Positions 34,395 through 46,087 of a DNA stretch of 64,000 nucleotides are shown here, piece by piece; position 1 is the first letter of the stretch, and every line of letters begins with the position of its first letter. The notes below the pieces were generated by a model. That model saw only the letters and a list, made by a program, of their open reading frames with translations. It searched no databases and was not told the origin of the DNA. Position numbers and translations under genes: made by a program. The stretch is from Sipunculus nudus (taxonomy: Eukaryota > Annelida > Sipuncula > Golfingiida > Sipunculidae). The stretch lies in NCBI GenBank assembly GCA_026874595.1, contig CM049308.1, positions 52,339,624-52,403,623 on the forward strand, read 5' to 3'.

Positions 34395-35508
34395 AATATT
34401 AATCATATGTAATTAATTAGAGAATTAATTATCAATTATAATATGAATTATAATAACTTATATATTGTATACTAGTGATAGAAATGGATATATGTGATAT
34501 AAGCGTATTTTCCACCCCCCTCCCCCCCAATAATATTTTGGCTGTTACTAGTCAAATTAAAATAAGGGTTTTGCTGTTAACAGAGATTAATGAACCAGTG
34601 ACAAATATCTAAGAACATATAACTGTCATGATATATGATACAAACCGGTAAGAATTAGCATGAATGTTAACTGGAAATGTGTTCATTGAAAGAAAGAAAG
34701 TAACATACATTTGTTTCAAAATTAAAATTTCATGGGACGCCTTATATTGACCATGTGTAACAAACAGCTATGGTGTTGGTGAGGTCACTCTTTGTTTACT
34801 TTTGACTCCAACAAACGCTTCGATGAAAATATTTGCATAATTTAAGTTTCATTTTATAGTAACACACAAATATAACCTTTTGTGGTCATTTGCACAGATT
34901 CAATGAACGATTTCAAAGTACCATTGTTAGATTTTGCCTACTCCTATTCGACACATCCAGCAATACATACAAGAAGTATGTAAAAGTGCAGAAATATCTT
35001 ACAAACCGCGGGGTAATCACTACTTCTTTTCAAACTTTTTGACTCCAAGTATTACAAAGCACATGTAAACCTTCATTTAATTTATCATTAATAAAGAATA
35101 AACTTTATATGGTCTTGGCGATAAATAAACCCTGATAATGCGAGAAATTATAGGTAAAGGTCAAAGTTTGTGACCTTTTGACCTCTATTGACCTTTCACA
35201 AAATAAATTTGAATATCATTTGCATGAACTGGTAGATCTTGACAAGGAAAACATTTTAAGTGGTCATTTAAATATTTTGGTCAAGAGTTGCAAAGTTAGG
35301 GTTGTTTGGATTTTCCATACCCCTAATTATCTGCCTCCAGCTGTAAAAGTAGGCGTGGTTAAAAAGTCCATGGGAGGTATCTTCCATCCCAGTTTTTTTT
35401 GTGGCAACATCAATTTTCTGAATTGTTAGACCTAGGGCTACATGAAAATACCTATTAAAGTAAATCACAAGGGGGGTGCACTATGACCCCCACTAGCCCA
35501 TGGCCTAA
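34395..35508 (-). repeat. Right arm of the composite foldback
   Basis: Reverse complement of the left arm. It differs from the left by a C/G run insertion near 34514-34528 in its inner half and by scattered substitutions inward of about 35270; outward of that it is identical. Confidence 0.9.
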
Positions 35509-35515
35509 GTAAGAG

Positions 35516-36504
35516 AAGAGCAGATAAAAGCAAGTTGCTAATTCAAGACACAAGCAGATGGATATAAAAACGTTTTCTTTTCACACAAGTGTCATGTTTT
35601 AAACAGGTGTGTGAATTATTCCGTAGTGGTGCCTAAATTATGTCTAGTTATAGAATATATTATTAAAATATTATCATTGATAATGAAGGAGATGCTCCAT
35701 ATGTCCAGAAATAATATTAAATATATTATTTGTAATATAGACAATGAAAAGCTGTATGGATAATTACTAAGGGTTTCGACAGAAGTGGTAGCACGGGTTA
35801 AATAATTAAGAACTATGACTACAGAATATTAATTAGGTACCCATGATCGTCTTCAAATTAGAGTTAGGGTGGTGCTCGCTAAAAAGTACAAACAGAACCG
35901 GAACAACCAAGGATGTCCGGAACAAGAATTTTTAGTCTTTATTTATTTTTAACACCCTTTGGAGCCAACACTTTACTATTGCTATCTTCTGACATGCCAA
36001 CGATGCGTTGTCAGAGATTTGGGTTATGACTTTTCTGCCCCAGAATTTACAACAATTGATAAAAATGGTTTAATATGCTACAAAATCGTCCGATCAGAGG
36101 TGTGATTATTTAGGCAGCTGTAGTGTGTGATAAAGAAAGTAGCGTATATTAAATTACATATTATTTTTTGTAAAAAATTTAAAATAAGTCCATTTTGGAC
36201 TAAAAAATTGGAAATTAACACTGACTCGCGGATCTCATAAACCACTGTAACTTATTGTGTAACAATTTCCTTATACATATTTTATCATGACGTTTAGGCA
36301 AAACATCCATGTGATATAGTTAGTGTTTCTTATCTGTATTTTCACATTCATTTCTTTTTTATTTCTATTTTTGTTTTCTATTTTTTCCATATGTCTACGT
36401 CTTTTGAAAAAGAATTTAACAGGTAAATTAAGTAAATATATAAAATATTAATTCTTGCATATAACGTCGGTTGAAATGCAAATAACTAACAATTATATAA
36501 CAAC
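35516..36504. other. AT-rich, nothing recognised
   Basis: No coding motif or terminus was seen. It ends in an (AT)n run at 36518-36552 which belongs to the edge of the next repeat. Confidence 0.5.
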
Positions 36505-36512
36505 TAAGCTAC

Positions 36513-36555
<43 letters not shown>

Positions 36556-37637
36556 TTGACCGTTTCATTGTTGAACTTCACAAATAATGCAGACTTCTTT
36601 CAGTAAATAAATATTTTTCACTAACTTTAAGATGACATGTCAGTTGTAAGATATATATTATTACTAAAATGCGGTGGAAGAAAGCAGAATATAAATATGA
36701 TATGGAAGTTCTATAATAGTAAAAGCATACACCTTTTTCAGAATGCATTTTTTAGTAATTTGTGTACAAAGTGCATTTTATACTTCTGATTCCTTACAAA
36801 TGTTTGTTCAGGCTGAATATAACGTGTGAGGCCATACACAGAATACAGTGTTATTATATTTATAATATGTATGCTAATAATAATATATTACTTTTGCATT
36901 AATAAATTTGACTTCATACAAGTACCTTGGACCAGCTGCTGTTAGATAAGAGTACAATACACACCCATATACACTGAGTATTAAATGGGCACACCATATG
37001 TACGCGTGTACCTTTGATTTATCAAATACCTTTCATCCATCAATAAACAGCTCATGCTAACTTGGGGTTTAATTTATGCATGGAGAGTCTGGGAGTGTGT
37101 TGCCTCCCCTTTTATATTTGGGGGGGGGGGGGGGAATTAAATATATATAGTCAATATGAAGCATATTAGGCAAGTTTCTTTGGACTGTATATAAAATATT
37201 GACTGCATAATTGACTATAATACCATGCACAAATTATAGAATTTGGTGTTAATACGTGCAAAGCCATTGATTTTTAGGGGGGGGGGGGGGGGAGGAGGAC
37301 CCTGGCTGCCAATTCTATTTATAGATATGTATCACTGGTTATAGTTATTATACATGGTTATAGTTATTAAAGAGCTGAAATAATATATGGATGTAAACGT
37401 GTAATATATTTCACTCATGTCTTACTTAATCATCCATAATCCTTTAAATCCACCACCTACAGAAAATTTTCTTTTTTGACAAAATAGAAAAAAACGACGA
37501 GTATGCCATTTAAACATATGTTATTAATTAATTTTAAACAATGTACAAACTGATCGAAACACAAGCCAAAAAGAACCACACTTTTTATATATTGCAAAAT
37601 GGCACATGACTGTTATTTAGAGGATGCTGCAATGAAA
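36505..37637 (+). repeat. 1.2-kb dispersed repeat, copy 2
   Basis: Colinear with 4155-5385 in the same orientation, with an estimated 80-85% similarity by eye. It has gained poly-G runs at 37121-37133 and 37277-37292 that are absent or shorter in copy 1. Anchors: ACACACCCATATACACTGAG (36960) and ATTTATCAAATACCTTTC (37018). Confidence 0.8.
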
Positions 37638-39800
37638 ATTTTATCTTTCTTATCCCCTCCTCACCGTCCCCATGGGTATCAAAATACCCACCCCTTACTA
37701 GAAACTCGGTATCAGGCATAGATAAATAAGACTGGCGTGGACCCCCCCCCCCCCTTTTTGTATTTTTAATGTGTTTAAGTGATGTATTTTTCTTTTTTTA
37801 AGTGATATTTTAATTTTAACTATAACCATTTAACTTACAATCGTTATTACCGAGTCTGACAGATTTATTAATCGAAATGATTAGCGAAATGAAGCTGAAG
37901 TGAAGATGCGTGGTTGCCTGTTTGTTTTGGACATTGTATGGTAGAAAGTGCACGAATTAGGATTGGCAATACAACTCAATTGCTGTGCAACCCGCTAGTT
38001 TCAAGGGACACGTGGGCATGCAGTTATTAACAGTTGATTCGAACAGACTCGTGTTATTCAATCCAAAATGAAGAAAATTGAATAAGACAGTGCTTCATAA
38101 ATGTTACTGTGACATTTTGGACTCTTCATTGTGTCTTAGTAACGGTTGTATGGATCTTTCTGAAATATTTGGTATGTGCTTATTGCCCATGGACAACTCT
38201 TTAAGGTATGGAAGACTGGGGTCATCATCTATTTTTCTTTTTATTTTAACGTATTTTAATCATATTTTCCATATTCTAAATCAGAGTTGACATGTTACAA
38301 TGGGAGCCCAGAAAATACATTCTATATATTGTAAACACAAGCTGGGTCACTTTTCCTCACATTCGTTGCGTTTTAATGATTGTAAACACCTGCCTATATT
38401 GTTTAACATTCAGATGACTGGCTATTTCGATAAAGTTGATTATTTCAATATTTGATCCAGTGATGCAGTTCAGTTCAGATATGGCAGACTGGCTGAACCA
38501 AAGTCATGCTCAGCACCAAAACCTCTAAGATGCACGTCAGTCTACACATTCATTTGTAATATTTGTGAGATAAAAGTACCCTTGGGAATGCTTTAATGAA
38601 ATTAACTGGAAAACACGTCACTGAAGCACCGTCAGGTTAATAGGACCAGTTGTGACACTGAAATGTACAAGCTGACTCCCGATATTGTTGTCAATTTCAG
38701 TACCTGGATGTTAAAGTACAGCTGAACTGAAGGGTGATATCGACTAGTCAGGAAACAAAATTGGTAAAAGTGCTCAAGAAAATGAGTTAATTGTTCCTAA
38801 CAGTACTACAAATGTCAGGATTATTTTTATTAACAATAGGCATTGATAAGTCAATTTATTAAGGTCTGCTCGGGATCTGCTCTTGAAAAAGGTTTCATAT
38901 CTATTGACAAAATGAGCTTGTCGCAGAAAAATCAGAATTTCAACTGAACCGACTTATGAACATCTTTAAGTCCATAACTCAGCCTGAAAGTAATCATTTC
39001 ATGTAATGTCTTGTTAGGAAGGTGGGAATATGTACGTTTATATAAAAACTCATTTTAGAAACTTACAGGCAAATTGAAAAATGTAGTAACAATTACCGAA
39101 TACTTTTAAGATTTTGTGAACATAAGAGGTTTCTTGAGCGACCCAATATGAGGATCAGAATTTTTTTTTTTCAATTCAGCACCAGCTAGATATCTTAAAT
39201 TAAAATGCATAGTGTTTTTAGTCTTATGTTACCTTCATGAGACATTGAGTAAAAGTTCACAAAAAAATAGAGATAATCTGATATAAATCTGATTGCATAT
39301 ATTTGTTCAGTGGTTACTTCCAAGTCGCTGCTGTTCTTAAGACAGGGCGACAAATATGGTATCAATGGATAACTTAAGCCACGGGCATATTAATGAATAT
39401 ATATATTTTAGAAATCCTGTATAAATGTTGATAAAAAAAAACAAGACATCCCCTACCCCTTAATTTATTTTCAGTGTATGAAATAATGAGTAACACTGCA
39501 GTTGGCCACCTGTTAAAGTATGTAGGCGTTCACCCATGCCCAACGTTGAAGCCGGTATATTTACGAATTTGTCCAGTATAAAAAATATTCATTGGGGGGG
39601 GGGGTTGCTTTTTTTAACTTATAAAAGACAAACACATCTTTAATCTACATATGAAAATAACACATGAGAGTGCTTTACTTACCAAACGATAAAAGTATTG
39701 CAAACATTAATTATGTGATTTTTAATAAAACTAGGTATTCTGCACATTATCCAGATTGAACATCCGTGTTTATTTATATTATGTTATGAGAATGAAAAAT
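37638..39800. other. AT-rich, nothing recognised
   Basis: It contains a C run (37741-37754) and a G run (39594-39603). A 70-codon plus-strand frame (38078-38290) has no motif. No gene is supported over 2.1 kb. Confidence 0.5.
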
Positions 39801-39805
39801 TTGAT

Positions 39806-39980
39806 ATGGTCATGTTTTCTTCGGATTTCCTCAACTATATATTTAATATAACACCACAGGTCATCAACCATACAGTCCTGGCCCTCTCCAGGTATGGTCA
39901 TGTTTTCTTGGGATTTCTTCAACTATATATTTAATATAATACCACAGGTCATCAACCATAAAGTCCTGGCCTTCTCCGGG
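39806..39980. repeat. Tandem duplication, ~88-bp unit
   Basis: ATGGTCATGTTTTCTTCGGA starts the first unit (39807) and ATGGTCATGTTTTCTTGGGA the second (39894). Both units continue with CTCAACTATATATTTAATAT or a near match and end in CCTGGCC.TCTCC.GGTATG. Read on the minus strand one frame gives PGEGQDFMVDDLWYYIKYIV twice, so the duplication may lie in an old exon. Confidence 0.85.
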
Positions 39981-40628
39981 TATGTAGGCCTTGCCCATTT
40001 CCCAGGCTCAGCTGTCCACATACATAAAACAATGCAAAAAGAAGCACATATCTGGTTCAGATTTGGTCCTCCACGATACTATCAAGTTCCAGTTTTGGCG
40101 CCTTTTCCAAATCGTCTTTATTTGGCGTGTACCTTCTCTTTGGAGTACGTTCGATATCCTTGCCTTGTCCAACTTCCCAACCAGTAGCGTCATCCTCTTA
40201 ATTACCGCAGTTGACGGAGGACCTATGTTCAATTTCACCATGAAACTAGGATTAACAATATCCTGAATCGGAAACCTGCAATAATTATTTTCTCATTATT
40301 AAAACGTGAACTATACGGACTGCAATTTCTCCGACGCAATTAGAGGAATTAAGCATGATCGATATATCATGACACTCGCCTATAATACATGAATTTATAG
40401 GCCAATTTATACATTACAGGGAAATAGAAACGTGTTTCTAAGCTTGGCTATATTTTCCAACGGGAAATTGTCAAGTATGGCCTCTCTATAATAGATAATA
40501 CCACCAGAGATAACTTTGTGAAACAGTGTTTTCATATACTCGTGTGGTTTAGGTTTCTGGTGCCATGATGACATACATATATGCTCTGCCAGGCTACTTG
40601 GCACAACTTCCTTACTGTTGCCACACAT
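39810..40628 (-). pseudogene. Possible decayed gene fragment, unrecognised
   Basis: Three minus-strand stretches have coding-like composition in different frames: 40407-40628 (MSSWHQKPKPHEYMKTLFHK, GGIIYYREAILDNFPLENIA), 40008-40260 (IVNPSFMVKLNIGPPSTA, MTLLVGKLDKARISNVLQRE) and 39810-39990 (MGKAYIPGEGQDFMVDDLWY). A TGCAG at about 40277-40281 on the minus strand could be a splice acceptor before the middle piece. I could not identify the family, and stops separate the parts. It could equally be chance. Confidence 0.3.
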
Positions 40629-40648
40629 TCAGGACAGAGGCAGCGACG

Positions 40649-40670
40649 CCCCCCCCCCCCCCCCCCCCCA
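40649..40670. repeat. Poly-C tract
   Basis: About 22 consecutive C residues. Confidence 0.95.
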
Positions 40671-41044
40671 ATTCTGCCATTTTCCCATAACACATTACAA
40701 CAAGACACATGTTGGGGTCCTTCATAAGTTAAATGATCTCCGCAGCCCTACCGAGTTCTTCCATAAAGAATTCATGGACCTCGAGCGTGCTTGTATATGT
40801 TCTGAAACATTAATAAAATGTTCAGTTATTATGAGCCCTTGTATGTAGAGATACATGTTTTAACATATCATTTTTATTGAATACATGAAAATAGGCCCCT
40901 TCGATCAGAAATACAAAAAATGCCAAGACAAGACAACAGCAGGTAAAATGAAGCGATGGCTTAAAATTTCCTCGCCTTTTAAATAGTCATTCCTGAACTC
41001 TGTTTTCCACTCTTCGTTACTTGGCTCATTGTTGGCGATGATTC

Positions 41045-41392
41045 TATTTATCATGAATATATAAAATAACTCTACCGCAATCCTTCTGTGTGTAACATGG
41101 TTCCGCCAATATAATAACTAAATTTATGACTTCACAATCCTACTAATAGCATAATTATATATATTGACTCTACCACAAACCTACGTGTCACATGGTTCCA
41201 CCAAAATCATACATATATATAATAACTCTACCACAAACCTACGTGTCACATGGTTCCACCAAAATCATACATATATATAATAACTCTACCACAATCCAAC
41301 GTGTCACATGGTTCTTCCAATATCATAAATATATAAAATAACTCTACCACAATCCTACGTGTCACATGGTTCAACCAATATCATACAATGAT
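41045..41392. repeat. Minisatellite, ~60-bp units
   Basis: ACTCTACCACAAACCTACGT followed by GTCACATGGTTCCACCAA, CATA and an AT tract repeats near 41165, 41225, 41285 and 41341, with a diverged first unit near 41071. Confidence 0.9.
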
Positions 41393-41807
41393 TATAATCT
41401 GATTAATAAAAATTAAGTTTCATAGTCCCCAAGGTTAGGTTGGAGCTATATTCCAACATATTCACTGTCTATTGTTCATTTGCGATATCTATCTTTGAAA
41501 GGGAACATAGATTTGCCAGTGTAACATTACATAAGGCTAAGATTCAAGGCTGAAGAAAAGTTAATGATTATTTGTAGGGATCTTGGTGAAATTTTCAAAC
41601 TTATTATTTCCCATGATGCACATCAAGTGATAGATCTCGGTGAGAATAATCTTTTGGCGTTTAGTTTTTGAAAATTGGTTGAACGGTTAGGAAGATACGG
41701 CAATTTAAAGGTCCAAATTTGGGGTCATTATTTGACAATTGCTTAACCATTATGGCCCAAAAATATGAAAAAGAGCTTATTTCATTTTTCATTGCCCTAT
41801 TATTGTA

Positions 41808-42918
41808 TCGCCAGACAAAGTCTGGAGATACTATGGTTTAGGCACGGTTGCGCCGCCGCCGCCGCAGAGATTTCTTTTGGACACAATAACTCAAAAAATA
41901 TTTCAAGGATCTTTTTCAAACTTGACACATTTATAGATGTAGGTGAGAGGACGAAGCCTATTTAAAATGGGGTCATGACCTCAACTAGGAGAGTGACCTT
42001 GACCTTGAATAAATCCATTTTTGGGGAAAATCACACAAATTCTTAAATATCTCAAGAAATCTTTCATGGATTTATCCAAAAATCAAGTTGGACAAAGATC
42101 TTGGATAGTGATGTCATGTACCGGAAACTGGTGGTGCCACCTAGTATCCTTTTCTTGTTTTTGTGCCGTTTAATACCCCGATCATTGCCACTTGACAGTA
42201 CTTTTAGCATCACAAGTCAAAAACTGATTGACAGATTTCTTTAATATTATGCATGTACATAGGTATGGGTTATGAGATGATGTATATTAAAATTGGGGTC
42301 ATGACCTTTCCTTTGAGAGTGGCTTTGACCTTGAATATTACCATATATGGTGAAAATCACATAAAATCATGAATATCTTAAAAAGGGATGCATGGATTGG
42401 TCCAAAAATCAAGTTGATCTTGGATAGTTTTGTCTTTTGCAGAAGATAGGTGGCGCCACCTGTTGTCCTTTTCTTGTTTTTTTGCGCCTTTGAATACCCC
42501 ATCATTGCCACTTGACAGTATATACTGTGAGCATTATAAGTCAAACAGTAATGGACAGATTTCTTTCATGTTATGCAGGTATATAGATATGGTTTATGGA
42601 ATGAGGTATATTTAATTTTAAATTTAATTTTAAAATTTAATTTAATTTAAATTATTTTTTTTAAATTTAATTTTTTTTTCAAATGTTGGATATTTTGGAA
42701 TGCAGTTTATTGATTTTGGGTCATGACCGTGACTATGAGAGTTACCTTGACCTTGAATATTCCCATATTTGGTGAAAAACATAAAATCATGAATATCTTA
42801 AAAAGGGCCACTTGACAGCACTGTGAGCATTATAAGTCAAAAACTAATGGACAGATTTCTTTTATATTATGCATATACTGGCGATACTATGGCACCAGCG
42901 GTGCCAAGAAATGTCTAG
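41808..42918 (+). mobile_element. Non-autonomous Helitron, 1.1 kb
   Basis: It starts with TCGCCAGACAAAGTCTGG (the 15-bp CCAGACAAAGTCTGG is a hairpin) directly after an A, and ends with CTAG (42915-42918) directly before a T. A perfect 3' hairpin GGCACCAGCGGTGCC (42891-42905) lies 9 bases before the CTAG. TC start, CTRR end, hairpin just upstream and insertion between A and T are the defining features of Helitrons. The core has three diverged 300-420-bp units (GGGGTCATGACC then GACCTTGAATA near 41970, 42294 and 42718). No RepHel protein is encoded, so it depends on a partner for movement. Confidence 0.85.
42891..42918 (+). terminator. Helitron 3' terminus: hairpin plus CTAG
   Basis: GGCACC-AGC-GGTGCC stem-loop, nine bases, then CTAG followed by T. 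The spacing matches the known Helitron 3' signal. Confidence 0.85.
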
Positions 42919-43189
42919 TTTAATAAATAGGTGACAAGGAAAGGTTTTTAAGCTAAAAATTGCATGAAATATAATATTTTTGAACTTCAATTCAAAATAA
43001 AAGTAGATATGAGCCCAACGTGTAAGATAATTTGATGACTAAATAATGGAAATATTTTTTGGACTTAGTCATTTTTTCAAATGGCACACAAAAGGATACA
43101 AAAATGAAAGAAATTTAAGCAAATTTCACTCCTCCCTAATTTTAAAAATATTTATGGTAAACACACAATGCCTTAAATTTCACTACAAC

Positions 43190-43470
43190 TGAAAAAGTTG
43201 CATTTATTAATTATGCAAATAATTATGTATCTTGTATATTTAATCTTAATTTGCATATGCAAATTAGGCAAAATGATCATTCCTCTCAAAAGCACAGAAA
43301 ACACGGTGAAAGTGTGCCCGCATCTATTTTTATGTATCAATTTCATTATTGTAGTTAAGTTTGTACATTTTTCTGTATTATCAAACTAACACAGCATATA
43401 ATTAAATATGCAAATGAAAAATCAGGGATATGATTATGTAATTAACAAATTTGCATATGCAAATGAGGCA
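43190..43470. promoter_or_regulatory. Two ~200-bp units with octamer palindromes
   Basis: AATTTGCATATGCAAATT (43249-43266, 18-bp perfect palindrome) and ATTTGCATATGCAAAT (43449-43464, 16-bp) are 200 bases apart, each preceded by another ATGCAAAT (43213, 43410). ATTTGCAT/ATGCAAAT is the POU octamer. The surrounding sequence is similar between the two units (GATTATGTA/AATTATGTA, GAGGCA/TAGGCA), so this is a diverged duplication. Binding is inferred from sequence only. Confidence 0.45.
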
Positions 43471-44227
43471 CTGTCCATGTTTTTCGGATATCGAAAATTT
43501 ACAAGTTTATGTATCTCAGCAACCGTTTGATGAAATTTAATGTGTGATACATGAAAATGTCGGTCTTGAATAGCTCTATCAAACTAGGCTATTTTCCAAA
43601 CCCCATTTATAATATGAAAATTTGCTAAATTTTACCTGCTGTGTTAAATGAGTTACCATCTTGGTTCACAAGGACATGAAAACAAGTCATTTTTCGCCCC
43701 GGGGCATAACATTTTGGCTTGGTGGCCATCTTACAAGTCGCAATGGGTGTTCGCGTTCATGTGAACACAAGTTTTGTAATATGAAATGTTTGTAGGATTC
43801 ATTGTTACACTTATCCTCATGCAAGCTTACAGAGTAATCACATCACTGATTTTCTCTTTCATGAATCAGCCATGAAAACTTGGGAAAGGACATGAAATTC
43901 ACTTCAAGTAAATTGCTGATATAACCGGACAAGATTTTTGGAGGATTCATATAATAATGCAGTCTGGTTTCTGTATCGGGGAAATGTCTTGCATACTTTT
44001 ACAAGCACTCATCCTTGATCTCGATGCTTTCACAACTCACCAGCAATCGATCCTGATGCTCTCAACAATTAACAGAGTAATAACTGCATGTATATTAATA
44101 TTAATCAATTTATTCTGAAAAGATAACTACATTTAACACAATTTTGTGTATACAATGTAATGAGGTTGATGAAGTCAGAGAAATAAAATTTACATTTGGA
44201 TAAATATATTTTTCTTGACCATAACTG
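43471..44227. other. Nothing recognised
   Basis: AT-rich sequence with phrases typical of decayed element bodies (CAGCAACCGTTTGATGAAAT at 43519). Nothing reads as a gene. Confidence 0.4.
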
Positions 44228-44632
44228 ATCTGGTACTTAGCACCGCCATGGTGTCTTTCCCAAATGTCAACACAAAGAACAAACCATACAAAATAATAAA
44301 ACAAATCATATAATTTACTTAAATGATTTGGTACTTAGCACTGCCATAGCGTCTTTCCCAAATGTCAACATAAAGAAATAAAAATTATACTGACTTAAAT
44401 GATTTGGTACTTAGCACCACCACAGTCTTTCCCAAATGTCAACATAAAGAACCAAAAAAATCATACTGACTTAAATGATTTGGTACTTAGCACCACCACA
44501 GTGTCTTTCCCAAATGTCAACATAAAGAACCAAAAAAATCATACTGGCTCAAATGATTTGGTACTAAGCACCACCACAGTGTCTTTCCCAAATGTCAACA
44601 TAAAGAACAAAAATAAATAAAACAAATGATAT
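44228..44632. repeat. Minisatellite, ~78-bp units
   Basis: TTTGGTACTTAGCACC..CA..GTCTTTCCCAAATGTCAACA recurs near 44228, 44327, 44401, 44479 and 44557 (spacings 99, 74, 78, 78). Later units are most alike. It lies about 250 bases beyond the 3' end of the transposase-like gene. Confidence 0.9.
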
Positions 44633-44876
44633 GTACATCAAAATCATTTGGAAATAAGCATCACTGCATAAAATAATTAAAAATGATTACATGATGACAG
44701 GACTATCAGGGTAACAACACAAAAGCCTTTCATAATATAATGGGACCAACATATTGTTAATAAATTCATATCAGGCCATCTGACAAAGTTACAATCAGAT
44801 TATATAATATATTAAAAAGTGAAGTCCATATTCCTTAAACAAAATTCATAACATTAAGCTTGTCTTATTAACATTA

Positions 44877-45623
44877 TTAACATCCCCCTGATAAGAGACA
44901 CGTACACAACCACTGCCAAAACACACGCAAATCACCAGACATATAATCATCAAACAAACTGAACCTCCACTCCCCATCCCCATCCTCATCCTCTTCCTCA
45001 CTCTCCTCATATAAAACAACAAACTCGGGACTCTTACCACCTTTCTTACCAACAACATCCAGCACTCTGCCCTTCCACCAACTTTCACATCCATCATCCA
45101 CAAACCTCTGCTCAACATTCATTCCAACTAAATCTGAACTCACCAAACTCACCAAACGTAAAACACCACATTTCAAACCATTCACTAAATCACATTCAAA
45201 CGATTCACCACCAACATTCTTCAAAACCCCAACAAACAACCGCTCACTCCCAACACATTCTTTCATCTCATTCACACAACATCTCTCCCATTCAGACTCA
45301 TTCAATCTTTCAATCACCTTCCCCAGAAAATCATCCACACAGTGAATAAAAGGCAAATCTCGCTTACACATTCTCCTACCTTCATTCACACTCTCATTCT
45401 CAGCCACTGTCAAAAACTTCTCTTTCTCATCATCAAGCTCACTATCAGGCACACACACACACCAGTAAACGAAACATCTGCACTCTTCACATTCTCGCGA
45501 TCCAGCCTTCTTCAAATTCACCACAAGCTCATCATACGTATACATACGACCTCCCTTGCTGAAATTCAGACATCCATCCACATTCACACACTTCAGCACA
45601 TATTTTCGAAAACGCATTTGCAC
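44877..45623 (-). CDS. C-terminal segment with Tudor-like domain
   Basis: A 248-codon segment with a Cys-rich patch (CEECRCFVYWCVCVPDSE, 45-62) and, at 167-235, GMNVEQRFVDDGCESWWKGR then VLDV, FVVLYEESEEEDEDGDGEWR and FSLFDDYMSGDLRV. The pattern (basic-aromatic WWKGRV, VLYE with an acidic loop, then F.L..DY..GDL) fits the small Tudor/SAWADEE-like beta-barrels found at the end of this protein family; such folds often read methylated lysine or arginine. The reading role is inferred. The final codons (WQWLCTCLLSGGC) precede an AT-rich flank and the 78-bp minisatellite. Confidence 0.6.
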   Translation of the reverse strand: MQMRFRKYVLKCVNVDGCLNFSKGGRMYTYDELVVNLKKAGSRECEECRCFVYWCVCVPDSELDDEKEKFLTVAENESVNEGRRMCKRDLPFIHCVDDFLGKVIERLNESEWERCCVNEMKECVGSERLFVGVLKNVGGESFECDLVNGLKCGVLRLVSLVSSDLVGMNVEQRFVDDGCESWWKGRVLDVVGKKGGKSPEFVVLYEESEEEDEDGDGEWRFSLFDDYMSGDLRVFWQWLCTCLLSGGC

Positions 45624-46087
45624 CTCAACCGCACGTCCCTTCTGTCAACCATGCATTCACACAACCTTTCATCCACCTCTCTCTCACTCATCCACAACCC
45701 CCTGAACTCATTCAACTCCACAGTCAAATCATCTGCTTTCACTCTGTCACGCGTCTCCTTTCTCTCCTGCACACACCGTTTCTCCCTCATTCACTCCGCT
45801 CTTCTTGCACCCACAACCGCTCTCCTCTTCCGAAACTCGCTCACCTGCTCTTTCACACTACGCCTCGCTCGCTCTACATGCTCTCTCAACTGATCATCAC
45901 CCATACTCCGCAGCCAACCCCGGGTATCATTCCTTCGAAACATAATGACACCCTCCATTGCACACGTACTTGCGTTCGGTCTTTCACGCATCAGGTAATC
46001 AAGCATACCAAAATCTCTTTCACACCTTACATTCGTCATGGGCACACTGGCAGTCTCACTCATTCTCTCACTCAGATCAGCATTCAC
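45593..46087 (-). CDS. ERDFGMLD segment with an internal stop
   Basis: 45791-46087 reads MSETASVPMTNVRCERDFGM followed by LDYLMRERPNASTCAMEGVI, a block that in the family precedes a basic, likely DNA-contacting stretch (ARRSVKEQVSEFRKRRAVVG). A single TGA at 45791-45793 is followed in the same frame by 45593-45790 (KRCVQERKETRDRVKADDLT), so the stop may be one substitution. Confidence 0.65.

Larger units (their letters stand above)
30863..35508. mobile_element. 4.65-kb composite foldback element
   Basis: Both ends are TTAGGCCATGGGCTAGTGGG in inverted orientation. The arms are about 1.1 kb each and enclose about 2.4 kb of core. Core contents in order: a tandem array with CAAGGTCACC units (32030-32990), a tRNA-like module (33200-33270) and a ~630-bp inner palindrome (33332-33964). 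A 7-bp near-duplication flanks the element. Very long inverted termini around tandem-repeat cores are typical of foldback elements such as Drosophila FB and Galileo; the resemblance is architectural, as no transposase is present. The outer ~235 bp of the arms are identical, so the ends have been homogenised or the element is fairly young. Confidence 0.8.

Noticed and set aside
41045-41392. CRISPR-like array
   Set aside because: The ~60-bp units are contiguous variants without unique spacers, and the DNA is eukaryotic in character; it is a minisatellite.
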